From contig CAXYEK010000001.1 of the NCBI GenBank assembly GCA_964276235.1, positions 744,001 through 808,000 of the forward strand: a stretch of DNA of 64,000 nt, read 5' to 3'. The notes beneath the pieces are model-generated. The model saw only the letters and a program-made list of their open reading frames with translations, was not told where the DNA came from and made no database searches. Origin of the DNA: SCGC-AAA076-P13 sp964276235. Its GTDB lineage: Bacteria > Pseudomonadota > Gammaproteobacteria > Magnimaribacterales > D2472. Below are positions 19,093 through 28,119 of the stretch, one piece after another (position 1 is the stretch's first letter; every line of letters begins with the position of its first letter). The position numbers were made by a program, and so were the translations under genes.

Positions 19093-20949
19093 GTGAATAA
19101 ATTTTCTATATATCAATACTTAACAATACTTTTTGTATTGGTAGTGGGCTTTACATATGCTCTTCCAAATCTTTACCCAACGCAACCGTCTATTCAAGTT
19201 GCTTACACAGATTCTGGCAAATCGGCTGACCAATCTTTGCTCAATGAATTAGAGAATATTTTAGAAGAAAGCACATCAGGTTATGAAGAGATCTTTTTAA
19301 GAGATAATAAAATAGTTATAAAATTTTCTACCCTAGATCAACAACTTAATTCAAAAACAGTATTACAAAATAAGTTATTAGACAAAGTAATAATTGCTTT
19401 AAATTTAGAACCAACTACACCAGACTGGTTAAAGAATTTAGGTGGCAAACCTGTAAAACTAGGCCTTGATTTATCAGGTGGAGTTCACTTCCTTTTAGAA
19501 GTTGATATAGATACTGCGCAGCAAGGAAGGCTTGAGCTATTATTAGATACTTATAGAAAAACCTTTAAAGAAGGCAGACTTAAAGTAGCTAATTCATCAA
19601 TCAAAGATTTAGCATTATCTTTTGAATTTAAAGATAGAGACAGTTATAACAAAGCTCTAAAGCAATACAGAACAGACAGTATTGGTATTGCTGGTCTTCA
19701 ATATATTATTACTGAAAGACCAAGTTCAAATGTTTTACTTTTACAATATTCAGATATAGCTCTCAAAGACATTAGAGATTATGCAGTTGGACAAAACTTA
19801 ACTACTCTAAGAAATCGTGTAAACGAGTTAGGCATTTCTGAGCCGATTGTTCAAAGGCAAGGAGCTAATAGAATAGTTGTTGAACTTCCTGGAGTTCAAG
19901 ATCCAACGGCTGCTAAAAAAATTATTGGTAAAACTGCTAATTTAGAATTTAGATTAGAGGCTAATTCAAGAACATCACCTTTAAGAAAAGAAGAGTTCAA
20001 ATTTAAAGATAATGAATATTCAACTGCTTTTTTAGAAACAGGTGTTGTAGTATCCGGTGATCGCGTTACCAATGCTAACACTGGATTTGATGAGAGTGGT
20101 TTTTCTCAAGTTAATATTACTCTTGATATGCAAGGCGGAAGAGCTATGCAAAAAGCTACCTCAGGAAATATTGGAAGAAAGCTTGCTGTTTTATTCGTAG
20201 AGCAAAAAAATAAATCTGAACTTGTTATTGATGAAAACGGTAAAAGTGTTATTGAGCAAACTTCATATATCGAAAAAAATATAATTAGTCTTGCAACAAT
20301 TCAAGCCGTCCTTGGGACGAGTTTTAGAATTACTGGAGTAGGCAACCCTCAAGAAGCTAGTGAGCTGGCTCTCTTCTTAAGAGCTGGAGCATTGGCAGCT
20401 CCTATGAAATTTGTTGAAGAAAGAACGGTTGGACCTAGCCTGGGTAAAGAAAACATAGAACTAGGCATGAGATCAATTATGATTGGATTTGCCTTGGTTA
20501 TTCTTTTCATGACTCTTTATTACAGAGTATTTGGAATTGCAGCTAACGTTTCCTTATTCCTAAATTTAGTTTTAATCACTGGAATCATGTCTATTCTTGG
20601 AGCAACATTAACATTACCTGGTATTGCAGGAATTGTGTTAACTGTTGGTATGGCGGTAGATGCAAACGTTCTCATATTTGCTCGTATTAGAGAAGAGCTA
20701 AAAGAAAAGGATCCTCAAAGTGCTATAAGAGATGGTTTCTCTAGAGCTTTTGTAACTATCTTTGATGCCAATGTAACCACGTTAATTGCAGCGTTAATTT
20801 TATATGTTATTGGAACAGGTCCTGTTAAAGGATTTGCTGTTACTCTTTCTATTGGAATAGTAACTTCAATGTTCACAGCCATCATGTGCACAAGAGCAAT
20901 GGTTAACTTAATTTATGGCAATAAAAATATTAAGGAATTAAAAATATAA
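19093..20949 (+). CDS. secD: Protein translocase subunit SecD
   Basis: RND-fold membrane protein that uses the proton motive force to complete Sec export. The signature KLGLDLSGGVHFLLEVD follows the first helix. The periplasmic P1 domain contains LRNRVNELGISEPIVQRQG and RIVVELPGVQD. The C-terminal membrane domain has GIVLTVGMAVDANVLIFARI with the key Asp, then SRAFVTIFDANVTTL. Length is 618 residues. GTG at 19093 is used; no ATG precedes the first membrane segment. The stop overlaps the secF ATG. Confidence 0.97.
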   Translation: MNKFSIYQYLTILFVLVVGFTYALPNLYPTQPSIQVAYTDSGKSADQSLLNELENILEESTSGYEEIFLRDNKIVIKFSTLDQQLNSKTVLQNKLLDKVIIALNLEPTTPDWLKNLGGKPVKLGLDLSGGVHFLLEVDIDTAQQGRLELLLDTYRKTFKEGRLKVANSSIKDLALSFEFKDRDSYNKALKQYRTDSIGIAGLQYIITERPSSNVLLLQYSDIALKDIRDYAVGQNLTTLRNRVNELGISEPIVQRQGANRIVVELPGVQDPTAAKKIIGKTANLEFRLEANSRTSPLRKEEFKFKDNEYSTAFLETGVVVSGDRVTNANTGFDESGFSQVNITLDMQGGRAMQKATSGNIGRKLAVLFVEQKNKSELVIDENGKSVIEQTSYIEKNIISLATIQAVLGTSFRITGVGNPQEASELALFLRAGALAAPMKFVEERTVGPSLGKENIELGMRSIMIGFALVILFMTLYYRVFGIAANVSLFLNLVLITGIMSILGATLTLPGIAGIVLTVGMAVDANVLIFARIREELKEKDPQSAIRDGFSRAFVTIFDANVTTLIAALILYVIGTGPVKGFAVTLSIGIVTSMFTAIMCTRAMVNLIYGNKNIKELKI

Positions 20950-21863
20950 TGGATATTAGATTCCAATTCATGAAGTACAGAAAAATTGCAGGCATAGCCT
21001 CTATAACTATTTTTGTGATATCAATATTTTCTTTGGGCTTTAGAGGGCTTAGCTTAGGTCTAGACTTTAGTGGGGGAACTCTAGTCGAAGTGTCATATGA
21101 AACTCCTGTTGAATTAGAAGCAATTAGAAATACCTTAATTGATAACGGCTATGAAGATTCTCAAGTTGTGAACTTTGGAAGTAACTTGGACGTATTAATA
21201 AAAGTTGCCGATCAAAATGGTAATAGTTCGCTTGGAGAAAATATTTCTCAAGTTTTAGAAAAAGAAGGCTTTAAAGGCGAGATAAAGAGAGTAGAGTTTG
21301 TTGGTCCTCAAGTTGGAGCAGAACTAAGAGACCAAGGTGGTTTAGGGATGCTTGTAGCCTTGTTTATGATATTGCTTTACGTTGCTTTTAGATTCCAATA
21401 TAAGTTTGCCTTAGGAGCTGTGACTGCTTTGGGTCATGACGTAGTAATTATCCTAGGCTTATTTTCTATCTTTGCCTGGGATTTTGATTTAACTGTTTTA
21501 GCTGCACTTTTAGCGGTTATAGGCTATTCACTTAACGATACAATTGTCGTATCAGACAGAATACGAGAAAACTTCAGAACTAAAAGAGAATTAGATCCTC
21601 AAGAAATGATTGATTTATCACTTAATCAAACTCTTGGAAGAACTGTTGTTACATCTTTCACGACTTTACTAGTTTTATTTGCTTTGTTTATCTTTGGTGG
21701 AGAAATGATAAAAGGTTTCAGTTTAGCTTTAATCTTAGGTGTTTTAGTTGGAACCTATTCTTCAATTTATGTTGTAGCAAATATGCTAATGTCATTAACT
21801 CTTACTCAAGAGGATCTAGCTGTTCCTGAACCTGAAGGCGCAGATTTTGATGAACTTCCTTAA
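20949..21863 (+). CDS. secF: Protein translocase subunit SecF
   Basis: Partner of SecD. The signature GLDFSGGTLVEVSYE occurs after the first helix; VGPQVGAELRDQG and the membrane motif AVIGYSLNDTIVVSDRIRENFR follow. Late segments NQTLGRTVVTSFTTLLVL and GTYSSIYVVA are family-typical. Length is 304 residues. It ends four bases into the convergent suhB gene. Confidence 0.97.
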   Translation: MDIRFQFMKYRKIAGIASITIFVISIFSLGFRGLSLGLDFSGGTLVEVSYETPVELEAIRNTLIDNGYEDSQVVNFGSNLDVLIKVADQNGNSSLGENISQVLEKEGFKGEIKRVEFVGPQVGAELRDQGGLGMLVALFMILLYVAFRFQYKFALGAVTALGHDVVIILGLFSIFAWDFDLTVLAALLAVIGYSLNDTIVVSDRIRENFRTKRELDPQEMIDLSLNQTLGRTVVTSFTTLLVLFALFIFGGEMIKGFSLALILGVLVGTYSSIYVVANMLMSLTLTQEDLAVPEPEGADFDELP

Positions 21864-22658
21864 GTCTTAAAGTAGGGCTTTACGGATTTTAAAATAGATT
21901 TATAAACCTTTGGTGTAGAACACACAAAATGGTCACCGTCTAAATATTTTGGATCCCCATTAAAATTACTTATCAATGCTCCAGATTCTTGAGCAATAAG
22001 AAGTCCAGCAGCTACATCCCATAATTTAACACCATGTGCCCACATCCCATCCAATCTTCCAGTTGCTATGTAGCAAAGATCAAGAGCTATAGATCCTGAA
22101 TTCCTTATTGCTAGATCTCTGATTAGCTAATTCTTTATAGGTTTTCTCAAAGTCATATACATAATCTTTCACAACTTCTTTCGAAGTTGAATAAGCCAAT
22201 ATAGAGTCGCTTAAACCATTTTGCTTGCTTACTCTAATCTTTCCATTATTGAGATCGCCACCAGATCCTTTAGATGCTGAAAACTCTTCTCTTCTAATTG
22301 GATCAATAATAACTGCTGTTGTTGGAACTTCATCAATAAGTGAGCAAAGTGAAAGAGCAAAATGAGGATAACCATTTATAAAATTAGTATCTCCATCAAT
22401 AGCTTTTAGGACCCAAGTGATATTTGAGTTATTTACTTCTGAACCAGTGGTGGAGCTAAGAAAATTATCTTCTGGATAAAATCTTCTTATTTCTTCAATT
22501 ACCATTTCTTCAACTCTACGAACAATAGCTTCAAGATATCCTTCAGGACCTCCCTTAGAAGTATCTAAGCTATGAACCTTTTTGACAGCAAACTCAAGCT
22601 CATGAGCGCCTTTTCTGGCTGCAAGCTGATTTACATTTAATAAAGCTGGTATTGACAT
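21860..22658 (-). CDS. suhB: Inositol-1-monophosphatase family protein SuhB (frame break near 22125)
   Basis: Magnesium-dependent phosphatase; SuhB also takes part in rRNA transcription antitermination. The start at 22658 reads MSIPALLNVNQLAARKGAHE. Metal-site segments here are divergent: NITWVLKAIDGDTNFINGYP matches WVIDPLDGTxNF with WVLKAIDGDTNF. The frame slips near 22125. The next frame gives AIRNSGSIALDLCYIATGRLD and then LWDVAAGLLIAQESGA, the usual family end. About 266 residues joined. Divergent from trmJ with a 35-base gap, the standard suhB/trmJ arrangement. The changed residues before DGDTNF (LKA for DPL) may reduce phosphatase activity. Confidence 0.9.
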
Positions 22659-22693
22659 GTCGCTATTGTAATGGAAATGGAGATAATAGGGAT

Positions 22694-23419
22694 ATGAATT
22701 TAAAAAGCGACTTAATAAACATAGTTTTAGTGGAAACATCACATCCAGGAAATATAGGATCTGTTGCAAGAGCTATGAAAACTATGGGTTTATCAAGACT
22801 GTCTTTAGTTAATCCTAAAAATTTTCCGTCTGGAGATGCTACTGCATTATCTGGAAATGCTACAGATGTTTTGGAAAATGCTGAAGTTTTTAAATCCATA
22901 GAAGATGCTATTAAAGGTAGTACTTTTGTTTATGCGACATCCTCAAGAAATAGAACGATTCAATGGCCAACAATAAACGTTGAAGAGGCTGCTGATGTAA
23001 TTTCAAATCAAACAAATAGTGAAAAAGAGGTTTCTATATTATTTGGTAGAGAGGATAGGGGCCTTACTAATGATGAACTTCAATTAGCTAATACACATAT
23101 TGAAATTCCCGCCAACCCTGAGTACCCAGTTTTAAATTTGGCAATGTCCGCCCAAATCCTTTCTTATGAAATTTTTAAAGCTTCCAACAATACTGAGTCT
23201 AGAGATTGGCATGACTATCCAGAAGTAGATTCAGCTAACCTTCAAATGCTTATTGATCATTTTATAGAAACCGCAGTAAACATAGATGTTATTCATCCAG
23301 AGAATCCTAAAAAGATCATTTCTAGAATTAAAAGAATGTTTAGCAGGCTTCATCCCGATGAGATGGAAGCAAGTTTTTTAAGAGGGTTTTTGTCAGCAAT
23401 AAATAAGAAGCTAAAATAG
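22694..23419 (+). CDS. trmJ: tRNA (cytidine/uridine-2'-O-)-methyltransferase TrmJ
   Basis: SPOUT methyltransferase that modifies position 32 of tRNAs. The N-terminal knot motif is INIVLVETSHPGNIGSVARA. Motif 2 is ILFGREDRGLTNDELQLANT and motif 3 is NPEYPVLNLAMSAQILSYE. A C-terminal extension has RIKRMFSRLHPDEMEASFLR, typical of TrmJ rather than TrmL. Start ATG at 22694 is chosen because it begins MNLKSDLINIV, right before the fold. Length is 241 residues. Confidence 0.95.
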   Translation: MNLKSDLINIVLVETSHPGNIGSVARAMKTMGLSRLSLVNPKNFPSGDATALSGNATDVLENAEVFKSIEDAIKGSTFVYATSSRNRTIQWPTINVEEAADVISNQTNSEKEVSILFGREDRGLTNDELQLANTHIEIPANPEYPVLNLAMSAQILSYEIFKASNNTESRDWHDYPEVDSANLQMLIDHFIETAVNIDVIHPENPKKIISRIKRMFSRLHPDEMEASFLRGFLSAINKKLK

Positions 23420-23430
23420 TGTTTTATTGC

Positions 23431-23458
23431 TTTGCTAATTGTCTTTGATTCCATATAA
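23431..23458 (+). promoter_or_regulatory. Sigma-70-like promoter of tRNA-Glu
   Basis: TTGCTA (23431-23436) and TATAAT (23453-23458) are 16 bases apart. The -10 is a perfect consensus and lies 15 bases before the mature tRNA end. Confidence 0.6.
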
Positions 23459-23473
23459 TACGTTTCGCATCTA

Positions 23474-23549
23474 GTCCCGTTCGTCTAGAGGCCTAGGACA
23501 CCGGGTTTTCATCTCGGCAACAGGGGTTCGACTCCCCTACGGGATGCCA
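23474..23549 (+). tRNA. tRNA-Glu (anticodon UUC)
   Basis: Acceptor GTCCCGT pairs with ACGGGAT, with discriminator G and encoded CCA at 23547-23549. The D arm has CTAGAGGCCTAGG. Anticodon stem CCGGG/CTCGG closes loop TTTTCAT, giving TTC. The T arm is AGGGGTTCGACTCCCCT. Length is 76 bases. It is followed by an intrinsic terminator. Confidence 0.97.
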
Positions 23550-23559
23550 ATTTCTTAAG

Positions 23560-23583
23560 AAGCCTACAGCAGTAGGCTTTTTT
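23560..23583 (+). terminator. Rho-independent terminator after tRNA-Glu
   Basis: AAGCCTAC, loop AGCA, GTAGGCTT, then a T run. It also overlaps the end of the minus-strand gene at 23582, so it may serve both strands. Confidence 0.85.
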
Positions 23584-23869
23584 ATGTTATTAGCTTAGGA
23601 ATAATTCCAACTTGTGCAAGTATCCCCAAAAGAATCATTAGTAAGAAAGCAAATAAAATATTTAGATTCTTCTTTTGAATCCATTCAAATAATTTCTCTA
23701 CTACTTTTCTTACCCATTTATCAGCTACATCCATAAATGAAACAGCTTTTCTTATCCACTTATCATTTACTTCAATCAGTGGAATTAAACATGCTACGAT
23801 GATAAGCCAAACAATCCCATTAAAGATCATATCGAGAATCCAGCCAACCACTATCCAATTAATATCCAT
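23582..23869 (-). CDS. Small two-helix membrane protein, unknown
   Basis: A 95-residue protein. It has a hydrophobic N-terminal segment (VVGWILDMIFNGIVWLIIVA at about residues 6-25), a polar amphipathic middle rich in Trp, Lys and Val (WIRKAVSFMDVADKWVRKVV), and a second hydrophobic helix near the end (LFAFLLMILLGILAQVGII). The middle has two similar heptad-like units, KWIRKAV and KWVRKVV. I do not recognise a family. I start at ATG 23869 rather than the TTG six codons upstream. It is isolated between tRNA-Glu and a divergent monooxygenase-like gene. Confidence 0.65.
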   Translation of the reverse strand: MDINWIVVGWILDMIFNGIVWLIIVACLIPLIEVNDKWIRKAVSFMDVADKWVRKVVEKLFEWIQKKNLNILFAFLLMILLGILAQVGIIPKLIT

Positions 23870-23950
23870 TAACCATATAGTATTCAATGTGTTTTATTTT
23901 AACAAATTGTTATGGCATTATTGAAGTAAATATTTAGCGAGGAAAAATGC

Positions 23951-24247
23951 ATGAATACTTATTCAAACGTTGTGAGATTTATTGTAAAGGAAGGTAATGA
24001 AGAAAAATTCCTAGAAGTTTTTGATACTTTTGTTACGCAAGAAGGTGAAAATTATTCCATGCTTGTTCATACAGGCGAAAGAGAATATGTAGCTGTAGGA
24101 GTTTGGGAGTCTGAAGATGCAATGGTTAATGCAAGACCTGCAATGATAGGTAATCTTGACCAAATGAGAGAATTTCTAGAGGAAATATCTCCTGAGTTAG
24201 GCGTGACAGACCCGAGGTCAGGAAAAATAGTTGCAGAGTGGGATTAA
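23951..24247 (+). CDS. ABM-domain (antibiotic biosynthesis monooxygenase-like) protein
   Basis: A 98-residue cytoplasmic protein with the dimeric alpha/beta-barrel pattern: a beta strand NVVRFIVKEGNEEKFLEVFD, a loop, strands YSMLVHTGEREYVAVGVWES, then a helix LDQMREFLEEISPELG. ABM folds include small oxygenases and heme-degrading enzymes, but many members have unknown substrates. No signal peptide is seen. A ribosome site (GCGAGGAAAAATGC) precedes the ATG at 23951. It is one of several ABM-like genes in this window. Confidence 0.7.
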   Translation: MNTYSNVVRFIVKEGNEEKFLEVFDTFVTQEGENYSMLVHTGEREYVAVGVWESEDAMVNARPAMIGNLDQMREFLEEISPELGVTDPRSGKIVAEWD

Positions 24248-24290
24248 TTATTATTTTAATTAATAATATTGGGAGAGAAAAGGAAAAATA

Positions 24291-24401
24291 ATGCACTTCA
24301 AATCTTTGGACGATGTAACTGATGGTAACCAATACTTATGTATTACTTCAATCAATTTAATTGATGACTCTCTTGAAATGAAATTCTACTCAGTAAAATA
24401 A
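24291..24401 (+). CDS. 36-residue small protein, unknown
   Basis: ATG at 24291 is preceded by GGGAGAGAAAAGGA, a strong purine-rich ribosome site. The peptide (MHFKSLDDVTDGNQYLCI and onward to KFYSVK) ends just before an intrinsic terminator. The gap to the upstream ABM gene is 43 bases, so the two may be co-transcribed. Position, ribosome site and terminator support a real gene. It is below usual size limits for gene callers. Not recognised. Confidence 0.5.
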   Translation: MHFKSLDDVTDGNQYLCITSINLIDDSLEMKFYSVK

Positions 24402-24420
24402 TATTTATATGTCTTTAATT

Positions 24421-24447
24421 AAAGCCCACACTGATGGGCTTTTTTTA
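24421..24447 (+). terminator. Rho-independent terminator
   Basis: AAGCCCA (24422-24428), loop CACTGA, TGGGCTT (24435-24441), then seven T. It ends the transcript of the ABM-like gene and the small peptide. Confidence 0.85.
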
Positions 24448-24494
24448 TGCATAATAATTTTTATCAGTTTTCAAAATATACGGTATAAAATTTA

Positions 24495-24899
24495 ATGAAA
24501 GAAAATGTAATGGAAGGAAAAGCCTTTTGGTGCAAATTATATGAGCCTGATATTGAATTCAACCCAAGATGGTCTTTGCGCTTAGTTCCCTCTCAAATAG
24601 AGCAGCAAAGATTTAAAAAGTCTGGATACAAAATGCAAATGGAGCAAATAAATAATCAAGATTTTGGTTTATCCGTTTATATGTATCGCAAAGTGAAACA
24701 TATGGACGATGTTCTTGAGCGTCCTCAACTTTTTGATAAGAATAAAAATACTCTAGAGCTATTTGAAGAACTTCAAAATGGTTTTAACGTTATGGTTAAA
24801 TATAATGAATGGGAAACTATTTCTGCAGATAATAAAATCTATAAAGGAATAGATTTAATAGCCGTAATACTCTTAGAGGATGAACCAAAACTTTTTTAG
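24495..24899 (+). CDS. Phage-like protein, possibly ssDNA-binding (T7 gp2.5-type or DUF2815-like)
   Basis: 134 residues. The opening VMEGKAFWCKLYEPDIEFNP resembles the start of small single-stranded-DNA-binding proteins of marine podo- and myophages (GKAFWAxVxxPxxxFxP), and the following alternating strands (FGLSVYMYRKVKH; GFNVMVKYNEWET; YKGIDLIAVILLED) fit an OB-fold. The C-terminus is acidic (EDEPKLF), as is common in such proteins. No other phage gene lies nearby, so it could be a domesticated phage gene or a host homologue. Starts at 24495 or 24510 are both possible. Assigned from memory of family patterns only. Confidence 0.45.
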   Translation: MKENVMEGKAFWCKLYEPDIEFNPRWSLRLVPSQIEQQRFKKSGYKMQMEQINNQDFGLSVYMYRKVKHMDDVLERPQLFDKNKNTLELFEELQNGFNVMVKYNEWETISADNKIYKGIDLIAVILLEDEPKLF

Positions 24900-25004
24900 A
24901 TAATTATATTTTTTTAGTTATTACTTTTATATATATTATTTTAGATTTGACTTATTTATCTAAAATGATGGAAACTTATTAGAATAAACATAACAAAGAA
25001 AACT

Positions 25005-25427
25005 ATGAAAAATTTATTATTATTAACATTACTAATTCCATCATTTTTGATGGCTATGCACCATAAATCAGAGCCAATTATATTTTATCTTGATATGGAT
25101 GTAACAGAAGACAAGGCAGAGAGTTTAGATGAATTTGTTAAATACTTAGTTGGAGCTGTTAAAAAGACAGAACCAAATACCATGTACTATAAATATTGGA
25201 TATCAAAAGATAAATCAAAAGCTTCATTAATTGAAATGTATCCAAATAATGAAGCGGCACTATTTCATATGAATGCTTTTGCTGTCGCTGATCATAGAGA
25301 CAAGTTTCTAGAAACATTTACAGTTACAAATTTCCAAGTGCTTGGTGATACTAATGACGCTTTGAAGAAAGCTATGATTGACTACACAACCGATCATAGG
25401 CAAATGATGGATGGGTTTAAAAGATAA
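25005..25427 (+). CDS. Secreted ABM-like alpha/beta-barrel protein
   Basis: 140 residues with a signal peptide (MKNLLLLTLLIPSFLMAMHH, cleavage after about residue 18). The mature part has a strand-helix plan (PIIFYLDMDVTEDKAESLDE; MYYKYWISKDKSKASLIEMY; EAALFHMNAFAVADHRDKFL) like the ABM/dimeric alpha-beta-barrel fold. The N-x(8)-H segment after SLIEMYPNNEAALFHM is common in ABM proteins. A ribosome site for the next gene lies right after its stop, and the two may form a pair. Function unknown. Confidence 0.65.
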   Translation: MKNLLLLTLLIPSFLMAMHHKSEPIIFYLDMDVTEDKAESLDEFVKYLVGAVKKTEPNTMYYKYWISKDKSKASLIEMYPNNEAALFHMNAFAVADHRDKFLETFTVTNFQVLGDTNDALKKAMIDYTTDHRQMMDGFKR

Positions 25428-25443
25428 AAAGGAGATTTATATA

Positions 25444-25752
25444 ATGGAATATTTAGTATTAGCAGATTTTAAAACCAATGTTGGCATGTCAGATGATATG
25501 GCAGCTATCTTCAAAGAAGCATTAGTCCAAACAAGAGCATTTGATGGGTGTAATGCTATCGATGTCTATTTTGAAGAGAAAACAACTACTTTTACCTTGG
25601 TTGAAGATTGGGCATCTCTTGAACAATATGAGACTTACCTTCAATGGAGAATTGATACAGGAATTGCAGATCTTTTAGATCCTATTCTTGATGGCGGATG
25701 GCAAGGCGTTGTAGATAGTGTTAAAAGACTTGGAAAAGTTCAAGCAATCTAA
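25444..25752 (+). CDS. ABM-domain monooxygenase-like protein
   Basis: 102 residues, cytoplasmic. MEYLVLADFKTNVGMSDDMA begins the first strand and helix; RAFDGCNAIDVYFEEKTTTF and LVEDWASLEQYETYLQWRID match the ABM consensus with its W(x)S/LE-x-Y-x-x-Y-x-x-WR pattern. ATG at 25444 is preceded by AAGGAG at good spacing, so the longer upstream frame is not the start. Possibly a quinone or heme-type small monooxygenase; substrate unknown. It is 16 bases after the secreted ABM-like gene. Confidence 0.75.
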   Translation: MEYLVLADFKTNVGMSDDMAAIFKEALVQTRAFDGCNAIDVYFEEKTTTFTLVEDWASLEQYETYLQWRIDTGIADLLDPILDGGWQGVVDSVKRLGKVQAI

Positions 25753-25753
25753 T

Positions 25754-26149
25754 TTATTTAGGAGAGCAAATAGTTTGCGCCCTTGATATATATCTATCGA
25801 TTAAATGGCTTTCAACTGATTCTATAGAATAGTTTCTATTCATTAAATCTAATAATTTGTAAATAAATTCCATTCCATTAGCTCGGTCCCATTCCCAGGC
25901 TTTATCTAGTTGTTGGAGAGTATATGATTCTCCTGTTGAATTATTTGGAAATAATTCCTTTAAAAGAACCTTGATTGCTTCATCATCTTTTGATTCATTA
26001 AATGAAACAAATCTTTCATTCTTTGATTCTTCTAAACTTAAAATATTCATGATTTGTGATTTCATGCATTCTGATATATTTGTATTCGTAGTCACGTCAC
26101 TCATCAAAAAAGAAGAGTAAAAGAAAGTATATAAAATTAAATTTTTCAT
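25754..26149 (-). CDS. Putative secreted protein, unknown
   Basis: 131 residues with an N-terminal hydrophobic signal (MKNLILYTFFYSSFLMSDV). The mature part is mostly helical and charged, with two cysteines (SECMKSQ near residue 29 and QTICSPK at the end) that could form a disulfide. I recognise no domain. It is convergent with the ABM-like gene at 25752, leaving one base between stops. Confidence 0.6.
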   Translation of the reverse strand: MKNLILYTFFYSSFLMSDVTTNTNISECMKSQIMNILSLEESKNERFVSFNESKDDEAIKVLLKELFPNNSTGESYTLQQLDKAWEWDRANGMEFIYKLLDLMNRNYSIESVESHLIDRYISRAQTICSPK

Positions 26150-26269
26150 CTAAATATTTTAATAATTTTAGTTTTGCTTTTATATCTTATATAAAAAATA
26201 AATATGCAAGTATTTTTTTATTAATATTTATAATAATATTAAATCATAATTAATTATGGGTTATTTAGA

Positions 26270-27269
26270 ATGGAAAAAGTATTAGTAACAGGCGCCACTG
26301 GTTTTATTGGCCTTCATTGTATTCAGCAGCTCCTTAATCAAGGGTATCAAGTTAATGGATCATTAAGGTCTATGGATAGAAAAAGTGAAGTTATAGAGTC
26401 TCTTGAAAATAATAGTACTTCTGTGGAGCATTTATCCTTATTTGAATTAGATCTTATGAGTGACGATGGATGGGATACTGCAATGGAAGGTTGTGATTAT
26501 GTTTTGCATGTTGCTTCTCCATTTGTTCTTAGTAACGAGTCATTAGATTTTTTTGTAAAACCTGCTGTTGAAGGTGCAACTCGAGCTCTAAAATTCGCTC
26601 AAAAAAATAATGTAAAAAAAGTTGTCTTAACATCATCTTTTGCTGCTGTAGGAGATACATTTGATGGAACTGTGAGCTTTGATGAATCTCATTGGTCAGA
26701 TACTACTAATGACAGGATGTCACATTATTCTATAAGTAAAACTCTTGCAGAAAAAGCAGCATGGGATTATGTAAAGGATAATGATGTTGATTTTAAACTT
26801 TCTGTTATTAACCCTACAGCCGTTATAGGACCATCATTGTCAAAAGACATTGGTGTATCCAACTCTCTCATTTTAAGGTTACTAAACGGCTCAATGCCTG
26901 CTTTAGCAAAAATTCATATCGGATATGTTGATGTTAGGGATGTTGCAAAGGCTCATATACTTGCAATGACTAATAGTGCTTCAGATGGAGAGAGGTTTAT
27001 AGTTTCTGAGAAAGAGATGTGGCTGCATGAATCTGCTCAAGTTCTAATTAATGCTGGGTATCAAGGCACCATCAAGAGTTATGCCGAATTGGTTTCTAAA
27101 GATTATGGCGATGTTTAATGGTGACATGGTTACTATATCTAAGATGGCTGGTAAAAGTAGAGACTGTCATAGCACAAAGGCTAAAGACGTTTTGGGTTGG
27201 AATCCAATACCAGCAGAAGATTCAATTTTAGAAACAGCTAAGCAATTAATAGAATACAAGTTAATTTAA
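26270..27269 (+). CDS. NAD(P)-dependent epimerase/dihydroflavonol reductase-like SDR (frame break near 27095)
   Basis: Extended short-chain dehydrogenase of about 333 residues once joined. The nucleotide-binding motif VTGATGFIGLHCIQQLL is at residues 5-21. LTSSFAAVG and the catalytic YSISKTLAEKAAW (YxxxK) are present, with NPTAVIGPSL as in dihydroflavonol-4-reductase and 3-beta-hydroxysteroid dehydrogenase relatives. The frame slips near 27095, and the next frame adds NGDMVTISKMAGKSRDCHST and a normal end. Neighbours are a steroid-reductase-like membrane protein and a GMC oxidoreductase, hinting at an alcohol, lipid or sterol-type substrate. Substrate not determinable. Confidence 0.85.
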
Positions 27270-27273
27270 TTTT

Positions 27274-28023
27274 TTAAAGAATCCCTGGAATAATGGCTTT
27301 TCTGTTTTTGGGATAGTCTTCAAATTTCTCTTGATACCATTTATGATGAGCTAGAGCTCTTGGAAAAAGATTTGCAATAGTCCAGGCTAAAAATACTGCT
27401 CCAGAAACGCTCCATGTTAAGACTGCCCAACCGGTCCACTCTAATATTTCCCCAAAATAATTTGGTGCTGAAATATACTTATGCAGAAATCTATTTGGAA
27501 GATGATACCCAGGACCTTTTTGTTTTCTTAGGGCTACAATCAAATAATCTGACCTAATATTAATAAACATTCCAATTATAAAAAGACTTAAGCCTAGCAA
27601 GAAAGTATTGCTTGCTAACCAATCTGAAGAGTAGGTGGTGAAATAAAAAATTCCGATAGCTTGAACACTTACATTGACTAAATTAAAACAGAATGCAGAT
27701 ATAGCTATACTGATTGGCATTTTTGGGTGAGTCATATCTATAACAAATGGATAAATAAAACTTCTATGTACGTAATGAGCTAACCAAATAATTAAAAATA
27801 TCATATGAACAAGAAGCAGCTGGTCGAAAACTAAAAAAGCAAAAATTAACATGAGAATTACACAGGGTGATTCCATGACAACCCATCCAGCCCTTGCAGA
27901 AATATTTTTACCCCAGCCACTTTGAATATGTCGACCATAAGGAGCATTAACAAAAAATAAGTATATAAAAGTGATGATGGCCACTAAAACCCAAAAGCTT
28001 AAAAATAAATTAAATGAACTCAT
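27274..28023 (-). CDS. Steroid 5-alpha-reductase family membrane protein
   Basis: 249 residues with about six or seven membrane helices. The C-terminal half has the family pattern: FLHKYISAPNYFGEILEWTG (the PNYFGE motif), then ALAHHKWYQEKFEDYPKNRK and AIIPGIL, where H-x-W/K-Y-x-x-x-F-x-x-YPK-x-R is the hallmark of 3-oxo-5-alpha-steroid 4-dehydrogenases and related isoprenoid reductases. These enzymes reduce a C=C bond conjugated to a carbonyl with NADPH. The bacterial substrate is unknown. It is convergent with the SDR gene and divergent from the GMC oxidoreductase. Confidence 0.8.
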   Translation of the reverse strand: MSSFNLFLSFWVLVAIITFIYLFFVNAPYGRHIQSGWGKNISARAGWVVMESPCVILMLIFAFLVFDQLLLVHMIFLIIWLAHYVHRSFIYPFVIDMTHPKMPISIAISAFCFNLVNVSVQAIGIFYFTTYSSDWLASNTFLLGLSLFIIGMFINIRSDYLIVALRKQKGPGYHLPNRFLHKYISAPNYFGEILEWTGWAVLTWSVSGAVFLAWTIANLFPRALAHHKWYQEKFEDYPKNRKAIIPGIL

Positions 28024-28119
28024 AATAAAAAATATCTAAATTGTTTTTATGTATTTAAGTTTACAGTCACCAAAGTTAATCTTAAACTAATTAGTATGTT
28101 ATTTAATGAGGTTCTGTAA

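Noticed and set aside
23474..23549. tRNA as integration site
   Set aside because: I saw no second copy of the tRNA end or an integrase nearby.
24495..24899. Prophage remnant
   Set aside because: Only one phage-like gene, no integrase, capsid, terminase or att repeats around it.
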